From: Hydractinia symbiolongicarpus
Lineage: Eukaryota; Cnidaria; Hydrozoa; Anthoathecata; Hydractiniidae
DNA length: 64,000 nt
Assembly (NCBI RefSeq): GCF_029227915.1
Contig: NC_079880.1
Location: forward strand, 5,706,001 to 5,770,000
Direction: 5' to 3'
Shown: piece by piece, positions 1 through 9,318 of the stretch
Numbering within the stretch: the stretch's first letter is position 1
How the letters are laid out: the number at the start of each line of letters is the position of its first letter
Made by a program: the position numbers and the translations under genes
The notes under the pieces: generated by a model
Database searches by the model: none
What the model was told of the DNA's origin: nothing
What the model saw: only the letters and a program-made list of their open reading frames with translations

Positions 1-37
1 GTTCGGGAAATGAGTTTACTTCCTGGGTACTTTCTTT

Positions 38-55
38 GTATACATTCGACTATAC
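38..55. repeat. GTATA...TATAC dyad (present in nearly every monomer)
   Basis: GTATA at 38-42 and TATAC at 51-55 are perfect inverted arms around an 8-base spacer. The spacer is CATTCGAC here and CTTTTGAC in the other large class. Both spacer classes keep both arms, which are intact in most monomers across the 64 kb. Occasional breaks occur, such as GACTATGC near 19075, 19480 and 23950, and GTAGAC near 38340. The element overlaps the tract where six subfamily junctions fall. It could be a protein-binding dyad or a small cruciform; nothing in the sequence decides. Confidence 0.7.
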
Positions 56-67
56 GGGCCAAGCCCG
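55..67. repeat. GC hairpin CGGGC-CAA-GCCCG
   Basis: CGGGC (55-59) and GCCCG (63-67) form a perfect 5-bp stem with a 3-base loop. The second large class reads CGGGC-CGA-GTCCG. There one stem pair becomes G opposite T, which would still pair as G-U in an RNA copy but is a mismatch in DNA. A third class (GAGTACGGG, around 24.3-26 kb and 34.6-44 kb) breaks the stem further. Conservation is therefore subfamily-dependent, which argues against a strict requirement for the hairpin. Confidence 0.55.
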
Positions 68-93
68 GGATTTACGGGAAATCGCGGGATTTC

Positions 94-103
94 GTTTGCC
101 GGC
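94..103. repeat. Near-invariant GTTTGCCGGC core
   Basis: GTTTGCCGGC contains the 6-bp palindrome GCCGGC, and in the usual monomer it is followed by GATTAAAC. GTTT and AAAC then flank the core as short inverted arms (94-97 and 108-111). This is one of the most constant parts of the unit. Exceptions are few: TTACCGGC near 4555, 4755, 5161, 28455 and 28860; GCCAGC near 18921, 21552 and 22373; GCCCGC near 62696 and 63303; and a 5-bp loss in three H monomers. Function unknown. Confidence 0.65.
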
Positions 104-131
104 AAATAAACCTCTTTTATTAAGCGTCTCA

Positions 132-153
132 TCAAAAATGAAAACATTTTTAA
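132..153. repeat. A/T dyad TCAAAAATG-AAAA-CATTTTTGA
   Basis: In the common form the arms TCAAAAATG and CATTTTTGA are perfectly complementary over 9 bp around an AAAA spacer. In this first copy the right arm ends TTTAA, which leaves a 7-bp core. It is the longest perfect dyad in the monomer and lies in a conserved stretch. Variant arms exist, such as GAACATATTTTTAA in many block C units and TCAAATATG with TATTTTTGA near 3370 and in block H. It could favour cruciform extrusion or bend the DNA through its A-tracts; both are inferences. Confidence 0.7.
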
Positions 154-1418
154 AAACTACAAGTCTTATGCGTTTAAGTGGTGAAAAAATAATTTAAAAA
201 ATCGTTCTGGAATTGAGTTTACTCACAGGGTACTTCCTTTGTATACATGCGACTATCCGTGCCAAGCCCGGGATATACGGGAAATCGCGGGTTTTCGTTT
301 GCCGGCGATTAAACTGCTTTTATTCAGCGTCTCATCAAAAATGAAAACAATCTTGAAAACTACAAGTCTCATGCGTTTTAGTGGTGAAAAAATAATTTAA
401 AAAATCGTTCGGGAAATGAGTTTATTCCCTGGGTACTTTCTTTGTATACTTTTGACTATACGGGCCAAGCCGGGATTTACGGGAAATCGCGGGTTTTCGT
501 TTGCCGGCGATTAAACTTCTTTTATTCAGCGTCTCATCAAAAATGAAAACATTTTTAAAAACTACAAGTCTTATGCGTTTTAGTGGTGAAAAAATAATTT
601 AAAAAATCGTTCTGGAAATGAGTTTACTCACAGGGTACTTTCTTTGTATACTTTTGACTATACGGGCCAAGCCCGGGATTTACGGGAAATCACGGGTTTT
701 CGTTTGCCGGCGATTAAACTTCTTTTATTCAGCGTCTCATCAAAAATGAAAACATTTTTGAAAACTACAAGTCTCATGCGTTTTAGTGGTGAAAAAATAA
801 TTTAAAAAATCGTTCAAGAAATGAGTTTACACCCTGGGTACTTTCTTTGTATACTTTTGACTATACAGGCCAAGCTGGGATTTACGGGAAATCGCGGGTT
901 TTCGTTTGCCGGCGATTAAACTTCTTTTATTCAGCGTCTCATCAAAAATGAAAACATTTTTAAAAACTACAAGTCTTTTGCGTTTTAGTGGTGAAAAAAT
1001 AATTTAAAAAATCGTTCTGGAAATGAGTTTACTCACAGGGTACTTTCTTTGTATACTTTTGACTATACGGGCCAAGCCCGGGGTTTACGGGAAATCTCGG
1101 GTTTTCGTTTGCCGGCGATTAAACTTCTTTTATTCAGCGTCTCATCAAAAATGAAAACATTTTTAAAACTACAAGTCTCATGCGTTTTAGTGGTGAAAAA
1201 ATAAATTAAAAAATCGTTCTGGAAATGAGTTTACTCACAGGGTACTTTCTTTGTATACATTCGACTATACGGGCCAAGCCCGGGATTTACGGGAAATCGC
1301 GGGTTTTCGTTTGCCGGCGATTAAACCTCTTTCATTAAGCGTCTCATCAAAAATGAAAACATTTCTGAAAACTAAAAGTCTCATGCGTTTTAGTGGTGAA
1401 AAAAAAATTTAAAAAATC

Positions 1419-2836
1419 GTTCGGGAAATGAGTTTACTTCCTGGGTACTTTCTTTGTATACATTCGACTATACGGGCCAAGCCCGGGATTTACGGGAAAT
1501 CGCGGGATTTCGTTTGCCGGCAAATAAACCTCTTTTATTAAGCGTCTCATCAAAAATGAAAACATTTTTAAAAACTACAAGTCTTATGCGTTTAAGTGGT
1601 GAAAAAATAATTTAAAAAATCGTTCTGGAATTGAGTTTACTCACAGGGTACTTCCTTTGTATACATGCGACTATCCGTGCCAAGCCCGGGATATACGGGA
1701 AATCGCGGGTTTTCGTTTGCCGGCGATTAAACTGCTTTTATTCAGCGTCTCATCAAAAATGAAAACAATCTTGAAAACTACAAGTCTCATGCGTTTTAGT
1801 GGTGAAAAAATAATTTAAAAAATCGTTCGGGAAATGAGTTTATTCCCTGGGTACTTTCTTTGTATACTTTTGACTATACGGGCCAAGCCGGGATTTACGG
1901 GAAATCGCGGGTTTTCGTTTGCCGGCGATTAAACTTCTTTTATTCAGCGTCTCATCAAAAATGAAAACATTTTTAAAAACTACAAGTCTTATGCGTTTTA
2001 GTGGTGAAAAAATAATTTAAAAAATCGTTCTGGAAATGAGTTTACTCACAGGGTACTTTCTTTGTATACTTTTGACTATACGGGCCAAGCCCGGGATTTA
2101 CGGGAAATCACGGGTTTTCGTTTGCCGGCGATTAAACTTCTTTTATTCAGCGTCTCATCAAAAATGAAAACATTTTTGAAAACTACAAGTCTCATGCGTT
2201 TTAGTGGTGAAAAAATAATTTAAAAAATCGTTCAAGAAATGAGTTTACACCCTGGGTACTTTCTTTGTATACTTTTGACTATACAGGCCAAGCTGGGATT
2301 TACGGGAAATCGCGGGTTTTCGTTTGCCGGCGATTAAACTTCTTTTATTCAGCGTCTCATCAAAAATGAAAACATTTTTAAAAACTACAAGTCTTTTGCG
2401 TTTTAGTGGTGAAAAAATAATTTAAAAAATCGTTCTGGAAATGAGTTTACTCACAGGGTACTTTCTTTGTATACTTTTGACTATACGGGCCAAGCCCGGG
2501 GTTTACGGGAAATCTCGGGTTTTCGTTTGCCGGCGATTAAACTTCTTTTATTCAGCGTCTCATCAAAAATGAAAACATTTTTAAAACTACAAGTCTCATG
2601 CGTTTTAGTGGTGAAAAAATAAATTAAAAAATCGTTCTGGAAATGAGTTTACTCACAGGGTACTTTCTTTGTATACATTCGACTATACGGGCCAAGCCCG
2701 GGATTTACGGGAAATCGCGGGTTTTCGTTTGCCGGCGATTAAACCTCTTTCATTAAGCGTCTCATCAAAAATGAAAACATTTCTGAAAACTAAAAGTCTC
2801 ATGCGTTTTAGTGGTGAAAAAAAAATTTAAAAAATC
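1419..2836 (+). repeat. Block A, 7-mer HOR, copy 2
   Basis: The same seven monomers appear in the same order, 1418 bp downstream of copy 1. Reading the copies side by side I found no difference, so the duplication is either very recent or has just been homogenised. An assembly duplication would look the same and should be excluded. Confidence 0.95.
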
Positions 2837-3302
2837 GTTCGGGAAATGAGTTTACTTCCTGGGTACTTTCTTTGTATACATTCGACTATACGGGCCAAGC
2901 CCGGGATTTACGGGAAATCGCGGGATTTCGTTTGCCGGCAAATAAACCTCTTTTATTAAGCGTCTCATCAAAAATGAAAACATTTTTAAAAACTACAAGT
3001 CTTATGCGTTTAAGTGGTGAAAAAATAATTTAAAAAATCGTTCTGGAATTGAGTTTACTCACAGGGTACTTCCTTTGTATACATGCGACTATCCGTGCCA
3101 AGCCTGGGATATACGGGAAATCGCGGGTTTTCGTTTGCCGGCGATTAAACTGCTTTTATTCAGCGTCTCATCAAAAATGAAAACAATCTTGAAAACTACA
3201 AGTCTCATGCGTTTTAGTGGTGAAAAAATAATTTAAAAAATCGTTCGGGAAATGAGTTTATTCCCTGGGTACTTTCTTTGTATACTTTTGACTATACGGG
3301 CC
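2837..3302 (+). repeat. Block A, 7-mer HOR, truncated copy 3
   Basis: Monomers 1 and 2 and the front of monomer 3 are present. The one difference noticed from the earlier copies is AGCCTGGG instead of AGCCCGGG at 3105. The copy ends inside monomer 3: after CTATACGGGCC the sequence switches to a different subfamily (GAGTTCGGG...). Confidence 0.9.
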
Positions 3303-3444
3303 GAGTTCGGGATTTACGGGAAATCGTGGATTTTCGTTTGCCGGCGATTAAACTTCTTTTATTCAGCGTCCCATCAAATATGAAAATATTTTTGAAAACT
3401 ACAAGTCTCATGCGTTTAGTGGTAAAAAAATAATATAAAAAATC
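3243..3444 (+). repeat. Hybrid monomer closing block A (A-front, H-type back)
   Basis: The front matches block A monomer 3 (TTTATTCCCTGGG). The back has GCGTCCCATCAAATATG, AAATATTTTTG, GCGTTTAGTGGTAAAA and AATATAAAAAATC. That back half is otherwise found only far away, at about 51.6, 52.2, 54.8, 57.5, 57.9, 59.3, 59.7, 60.9 and 61.3 kb. The switch lies in the shared tract 3263-3302. Confidence 0.85.
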
Positions 3445-5267
3445 GTTCGGGAAATGAGTTTACTCCCTGGGTACTTTCTTTGTATACTTTTGACTATACG
3501 GGCCAAGCCCGGGGTTTACGGGAAATCTCGGGTTTTCGTTTGCCGGCGATTAAACTTCTTTTATTCAGCGTCTCATCAAAAATGAAAACATTTTTGAAAA
3601 CTACAAGTCTCATGCGTTTTAGTGGTGAAAAAATAAATTAAAAAATCGTTATGGAAATGAGTTTACTCACAGGGTACTTTCTTTGTATACATTCGACTAT
3701 ACGGGCCAAGCCCGGGATTTACGGGAAATCGCGGGTTTTCTTTTGCCGGCGATTAAACCTCTTTCATTAAGCGTCTCATCAAAAATGAAAACATTTCTGA
3801 AAACTACAAGTCTCATGCGTTTTAGTGGTGAAAAATAAATTAAAAAATCGTTCTGGAAATGAGTTTACTCACAGGGTACTTTCTTTGTATACATTCGACT
3901 ATACGGGCCAAGCCCGGGATTTACGGTAAATCGCGGGTTTTCGTTTGCCGGCGATTAAACCTCTTTCATCAAGCGTCTCATCAAAAATGAAAACATTTCT
4001 GAAAACTACAAGTCTCACGCGTTTTAGTGGTGAAAAAAAAATTTAAAAAATCGTTCGGGAAATGAGTTTACTCCCTGGGTACTTTCTTTGTATACATTCG
4101 ACTATACGGGCCAAGCCCGGGATTTACGGGAAATCGCGGGATTTCGTTTGCCGGCGATTAAACCTCTTTTATTAAGCGTCTCATCAAAAATGAAAACATT
4201 TTTGAAAACTGCAAGTCTCATGCATTTTAGTGGTGCAAAGATAATTGAAAAAATCGTTTCGGAAATGAGTTTACTCACAGGGTACTTTATTTGTATACAT
4301 TCGACTATACGGGCCAAGCCCGGGATTTACGGGAAATCGCGGGTTTTCGTTTGCCGGCGATTAAACAACTTTCATTAAGCGTCTCATCAAAAATGAAAAC
4401 ATTTCTGAAAACTACAAGTCTCATGCGTTTTAGTTGTGAAAATTAATTTAAAAAATCGTTCGGGAACTGAGTTTACTACCTGGGTACTTTCTTTGTATAC
4501 TTTTGACTATACGGGCCGAGTCCGGGATTTACGGGAAGTCGCGGGTTTTCGTTTACCGGCAATTAAAGTTCTTTTATTCAGCGTCTCATCAAATATGAAA
4601 ACATTTTTAAAAACTACAAGTCTCATGGGCTTTAGTGGTGAAATAGTAATTTAAAAAATCGTTCGGGAAATGAGTTTACACCCCGGGTACTTTCTTTGTA
4701 TACTTTTGACTATACGGGCCGAGTCCGGGATTTACGGGAAGTCGCGGGTTTTCGTTTACCGGCAATTAAAGTTCTTTTATTCAGCGTCTCATCAAATATG
4801 AAAACATTTTTAAAAACTACAAGTCTCATGGGCTTTAGTGGTGAAATAGTAATTTAAAAAATCGTTCGGGAAATGAGTTTACACCCCGGGTACTTTCTTT
4901 GTATACTTTTGACTATACGGGCCGAGTCCGGGATTTACGGGAAATCGCAGGTTTTCGTTTGCCGGCGATTAAACAACTTTCATTAAGCGTCTCATCAAAA
5001 ATGAGAACATTTCTGAAAACTACAAGTCTCATGCGTTTTAGTGGTGAAAATTAATTTAAAAAATCGTTCGGGAAATGAGTTTACTCCCTGGGTACTTTCT
5101 TTGTATACTTTTGACTATACGGGCCGAGTCCGGGATTTACGGGAAGTCGCGGGTTTTCGTTTACCGGCAATTAAACTTCTTTTATTCAGCGTCTCATCAA
5201 ATATGAAAACATTTTTAAAAACTACAAGTCTCATGGGCTTTAGTGGTGAAATAGTAATTTAAAAATC
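3445..5267 (+). repeat. Block B, transition into the first B-C-D-E pass
   Basis: The order is ACATTCG-class monomers, then CATCAAGCG/CTCACGCG (starting about 3848), then GGGATTTCG/CTGCAAGTC (about 4051), then GTTTCGGAAATGAG with AACTTTCATTAAG (about 4255), then GTTCGGGAACTGAG (4458) with TTTACCGGCAATTAAAG. The same succession reappears at about 27.75-28.56 kb at an offset of 23900 bp, and in shorter form at 37.7-38.3 kb. This block therefore marks the start of a larger repeating pattern. Confidence 0.8.
4458..4863 (+). repeat. Adjacent duplicated monomer in block B
   Basis: Monomers 4458-4660 and 4661-4863 are nearly identical from TGTATAC onward: both have GAGTCCGGG, GAAGTCGCGGG, TTTACCGGCAATTAAAG and GAAATAGTAATTT. 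They differ at the front (CTACCTGGG versus CACCCCGGG). The second therefore has the front of the following monomer type (4864) and the back of its left neighbour, as expected for a one-unit unequal exchange. The related block at 28358 has only one such unit, so the offset between the blocks drops from 23900 to 23697 bp. Confidence 0.8.
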
Positions 5268-6282
5268 GTTCGGGAAATGAGTTTACACCCCGGGAACTTT
5301 CTTTGTATACTGTTGACTATACGGGCCGAGTCCGGGATTTACGGGAAATCGCAGGTTTTCGTTTGCCGGCGATAAAACTTCTTTTATTCAGCGTCTCATC
5401 AAAAATGAACATATTTTTAAATACTACAAGTCTCATGGGCTTTAGTGGTGAAATAATAATTTAAAAAATCTTTCGGGAAATGAGTTTACTCCCTGGGTAC
5501 TTTCTTTGTATACTTTTGACTATGCGGGCCGAGTCCGGGGTTTACGGGATATGGCGGGTTTTCGTTTGCCGGCGATTAAACCACTTTCATTAAGCGTCTC
5601 ATCAAAAATGAAAACATTTTTGAAAACTACAAGTCTCATGCGTTTTAGTGGTGAAAAAATAATTTAAAACTTCCTTAGGGAAATGAGTTTACTCACTGGG
5701 TACTTTCCTTGTATACTTTCGACTATACGGGCCGAAACCGGGATTTACGGGAAATCGCGGGTTTTCGTTTGCCGGCGATTAAACTTCTTTTATTCAGCGT
5801 CTCATCAAAAATGAAAACATTTTTAAAAACTACAAGTCTCATGGGCTTGAGTGGTAAAATATAAATTTAAAAAAACGTTTGGGAAATGAGTTTACTCCCT
5901 GGGTACTTTCTTTGTATACTTTTGACTATACGGCCCGAGTCCGGGATTTACGGGAAATTGCGCGTTTTCGTTTGCCGGCGATTAAACTTCTCTTATTTAG
6001 CGTCTCATCAGAAATCAAAATATTTTTGAAAACTACAAGTATCATGCGTTTTAGTGGTGAAAAAAAAATTTAAAAAATCGTTCGGGAAATGAGTTTACTT
6101 CCTGTGTACTTTCTTTGTATACATTCGACTATACGGGCCAAGCCCGGGATTTACGGGAAATCGCGGGATTTCGTTTGCCGGCGATTAAACCTCTTTTATT
6201 AGGCGTCTCATCAAAAATGACAACATTTTTAAAAACTACAAGTCTCATGGGCTTTAGTGGTGAAATAATAATTTAAAAAATC

Positions 6283-6476
6283 GTTCGGGAAATGAGTGCG
6301 TACTTTCTTTGTATACTTTTGACTATACGGGCCGAGTCCGGGATTTACGGGAAGTCGTGGGTTTTCGTTTGCCGGCAATTAAACTTCTTTTATTCAGCGT
6401 TTCATCAAATATGAAAACATTTTTGAAAACTACAAGTCTCATGCGTTTTAGTGGTGAAAAAATAATTTAAAAAATC
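6283..6476 (+). repeat. 194-bp monomer with 9-bp deletion (5 copies in block C)
   Basis: GAGTGCGTAC replaces GAGTTTACACACCGCGTAC, a loss of 9 bp, giving 194 bp. The same deletion is at 10131-10324, 11543-11736, 12549-12742 and 13961-14154; in the third and fourth the junction reads GAGCGCGTAC. An undeleted relative (CACACCGCGTAC) is at 30793 in C'. A shared deletion of this kind marks common descent of these five units. Confidence 0.9.
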
Positions 6477-7085
6477 GTTCGGGAAATGAGTTTACTCCCT
6501 GGGTACTATCTTTGTATACTTTTGACTATACGGCCCGAGTCCAGGATTTACGGGAAATCGCAGGTTTTCGTTTGCCGGCGATTAAACTTCTTTTATTCAG
6601 CGTCTCATCAAAAATGAAAACATTTTTGAAAACTACAAGTCTCATGCGTTTTAGTGGTGAAAAAATAATTTAAAAAATCGTTCGGGAAATGCGTTTACTC
6701 CCTGGGTACTATCTTTGTATACTTTTGACTATACGGACCAAGCCCGGAATTTACGGGAAATCGCGGGTTTTCGTTTGCCGGTGATTAAACTTCCTTTATT
6801 CAGCGTCTCATCAAAAATGAACATATTTTTAAATACTACAAGTCTCATGGGCTTTAGTGGTGAAATAATAATTTAAAAAATCGTTCGGGAAATGAGTTTA
6901 CACCCTGGGTACTTTCTTTGTATACTTTTGACTATACGGGCTGAGTCCGGGATTTACGGGAAATCGCAGGTTTTCGTTTGCCGGCGATTAAACTTCTTTT
7001 ATTCAGCGTCTCATCAAAAATGAAAACATTTTTGAAAACTACAAGTCTCATGCGTTTTAGTGGTGAAAAAATAATTTAAAACTTC

Positions 7086-7897
7086 CTTAGGGAAATGAGT
7101 TTACTCACTGGGTACTTTCCTTGTATACTTTCGACTATACGGGCCGAAACCGGGATTTACGGGAAATCGCGGGTTTTCGTTTGCCGGCGATTAAACTTCT
7201 TTTATTCAGTATCTCATCAAAAATGAAAACATTTTTAAAAACTACAAGTCTCATGGGCTTGAGTGGTAAAATATAAATTTAAAAAAACGTTTGGGAAATG
7301 AGTTTACTCCCTGGGTACTTTCTTTGTATACTTTTGACTATACGGCCCGAGTCCGGGATTTACGGGAAATCGCAGGTTTTCGTTTGCCGGCGATTAAACT
7401 TCTTTTATTCAGCGTCTCATCAAAAATGAAAACATTTTTGAAAACTACAAGTCTCATGCGTTTTAGTGGTGAAAAAATAATTTAAAAAATCGTTCGGGAA
7501 ATGCGTTTACTCCCTGGGTACTATCTTTGTATACTTTTGACTATACGGACCAAGCCCGGAATTTACGGGAAATCGCGGGTTTTCGTTTGCCGGTGATTAA
7601 ACTTCCTTTATTCAGCGTCTCATCAAAAATGAACATATTTTTAAATACTACAAGTCTCATGGGCTTTAGTGGTGAAATAATAATTTAAAAAATCGTTCGG
7701 GAAATGAGTTTACACCCTGGGTACTTTCTTTGTATACTTTTGACTATACGGGCTGAGTCCGGGATTTACGGGAAATCGCAGGTTTTCGTTTGCCGGCGAT
7801 TAAACTTCTTTTATTCAGCGTCTCATCAAAAATGAAAACATTTTTGAAAACTACAAGTCTCATGCGTTTTAGTGGTGAAAAAATAATTTAAAACTTC
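7086..7897 (+). repeat. Block C 4-mer HOR c1-c2-c3-c4 (812 bp)
   Basis: Monomers start at 7086 (c1), 7289 (c2), 7492 (c3) and 7695 (c4), all 203 bp. The same order recurs at 8507-9318. This is the complete form; the unit between the two copies lacks one monomer. Confidence 0.9.
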
Positions 7898-8506
7898 CTT
7901 AGGGAAATGAGTTTACTCACTGGGTACTTTCCTTGTATACTTTCGACTATACGGGCCGAAACCGGGATTTACGGGAAATCGCGGGTTTTCGTTTGCCGGC
8001 GATTAAACTTCTTTTATTCAGCGTCTCATCAAAAATGAAAACATTTTTAAAAACTACAAGTCTCATGGGCTTGAGTGGTAAAATATAAATTTAAAAAAAC
8101 GTTTGGGAAATGAGTTTACTCCCTGGGTACTTTCTTTGTATACTTTTGACTATACGGCCCGAGTCCGGGATTTACGGGAAATCGCAGGTTTTCGTTTGCC
8201 GGCGATTAAACTTCTTTTATTCAGCGTCTCATCAAAAATGAAAACATTTTTGAAAACTACAAGTCTCATGGGCTTTAGTGGTGAAATAATAATTTAAAAA
8301 ATCGTTCGGGAAATGAGTTTACACCCTGGGTACTTTCTTTGTATACTTTTGACTATACAGGCTGAGTCCGGGATTTACGGGAAATCGCAGGTTTTCGTTT
8401 GCCGGCGATTAAACTTCTTTTATTCAGCGTCTCATCAAAAATGAAAACATTTTTGAAAACTACAAGTCTCATGCGTTTTAGTGGTGAAAAAATAATTTAA
8501 AACTTC
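7898..8506 (+). repeat. Block C contracted 3-mer HOR with c2/c3 hybrid (609 bp)
   Basis: Monomers are c1 (7898), a hybrid (8101-8303) and c4 (8304). The hybrid starts as c2 (GTTTGGGAAATGAG, ACATTTTTGAAAACTAC) and finishes as c3 (CATGGGCTTTAGTGGTGAAATAA). The switch lies within 8256-8270, a 15-bp stretch identical in c2 and c3. One crossover between neighbouring c2 and c3 units removes exactly one monomer and turns 812 bp into 609 bp. Confidence 0.88.
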
Positions 8507-9318
8507 CTTAGGGAAATGAGTTTACTCACTGGGTACTTTCCTTGTATACTTTCGACTATACGGGCCGAAACCGGGATTTACGGGAAATCGCGGGTTTTCG
8601 TTTGCCGGCGATTAAACTTCTTTTATTCAGTATCTCATCAAAAATGAAAACATTTTTAAAAACTACAAGTCTCATGGGCTTGAGTGGTAAAATATAAATT
8701 TAAAAAAACGTTTGGGAAATGAGTTTACTCCCTGGGTACTTTCTTTGTATACTTTTGACTATACGGCCCGAGTCCGGGATTTACGGGAAATCGCAGGTTT
8801 TCGTTTGCCGGCGATTAAACTTCTTTTATTCAGCGTCTCATCAAAAATGAAAACATTTTTGAAAACTACAAGTCTCATGCGTTTTAGTGGTGAAAAAATA
8901 ATTTAAAAAATCGTTCGGGAAATGCGTTTACTCCCTGGGTACTATCTTTGTATACTTTTGACTATACGGACCAAGCCCGGAATTTACGGGAAATCGCGGG
9001 TTTTCGTTTGCCGGTGATTAAACTTCCTTTATTCAGCGTCTCATCAAAAATGAACATATTTTTAAATACTACAAGTCTCATGGGCTTTAGTGGTGAAATA
9101 ATAATTTAAAAAATCGTTCGGGAAATGAGTTTACACCCTGGGTACTTTCTTTGTATACTTTTGACTATACGGGCTGAGTCCGGGATTTACGGGAAATCGC
9201 AGGTTTTCGTTTGCCGGCGATTAAACTTCTTTTATTCAGCGTCTCATCAAAAATGAAAACATTTTTGAAAACTACAAGTCTCATGCGTTTTAGTGGTGAA
9301 AAAATAATTTAAAACTTC
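8507..9318 (+). repeat. Block C 4-mer HOR c1-c2-c3-c4, second complete copy
   Basis: Monomers start at 8507, 8710, 8913 and 9116. Subfamily order and spacing match 7086-7897. The following c1 at 9319 carries TTAAGG instead of TTAGGG, and c2 follows at 9522 before the pattern changes. Confidence 0.9.

Larger units (their letters stand above)
1..203 (+). repeat. Representative monomer and its internal map
   Basis: This unit sets the phase used here. Positions 1-20 carry GTTCGGGAAATGAG. Position 25 onward reads CTGGGTAC or, in other copies, ACAGGGTAC. Positions 38-55 hold the GTATA...TATAC dyad, 55-67 the GC hairpin, and 94-103 GTTTGCCGGC. A variable pyrimidine-rich stretch covers about 112-124, the A/T dyad 132-153, then CTACAAGTCTCATG, GTTTTAGTGGTG and an A-rich tail. 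Subfamilies differ mainly at the first seven bases, 24-27, 43-47 (CTTTTG versus CATTCG), 60-66 (CAAGCCC versus CGAGTCC), 77-84, 109-124 and the tail. The stretches around GCCGGC, TCATCAAAAATG and ACAAGTCTCATG are nearly invariant. The phase is arbitrary: nothing shows where a biological unit begins. Confidence 0.9.
1..1418 (+). repeat. Block A, 7-mer HOR, copy 1 (1418 bp)
   Basis: Seven distinguishable monomers start at 1, 204, 407, 609, 812, 1014 and 1216, with lengths 203, 203, 202, 203, 202, 202 and 203. Diagnostic marks are GGCAAATAAACC in monomer 1, GGAATTGAG and ACAATCTTG in monomer 2, the one-base-shorter CAAGCCGGG in monomer 3, GTTCAAGAAATG in monomer 5 and CTAAAAGTC in monomer 7. The order repeats exactly from 1419. 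Confidence 0.95.

Noticed and set aside
56-66. Possible Pol III internal promoter: GGGCCGAGTCC in the GAGTCC class resembles a B box (GGTTCGANTCC), with AGTGG upstream as a partial A box
   Set aside because: The A-box match is poor, the A-to-B distance is about 80 bp, and TTTT runs lie between them and would terminate a transcript. The GAGTACGGG and CAAGCCC classes lose the B-box match. No tRNA fold could be drawn.
180-203. A-rich tail with AATTTAA as an origin or promoter (TATA-like) element
   Set aside because: The tail is the most variable part of the monomer (ATAATTT, ATAAATT, AAAAATTT, GATAATTG and others) and has no constant spacing to another signal. A/T richness alone is not evidence of a site.
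4102-4317. Minus-strand 71-codon frames repeated at 27394, 28002, 30436, 37740, 39970, 41187, 43420 and 47276
   Set aside because: They mirror the plus-strand frames in the same satellite units, and they appear only where a variant removes a stop codon. They are not independent genes.
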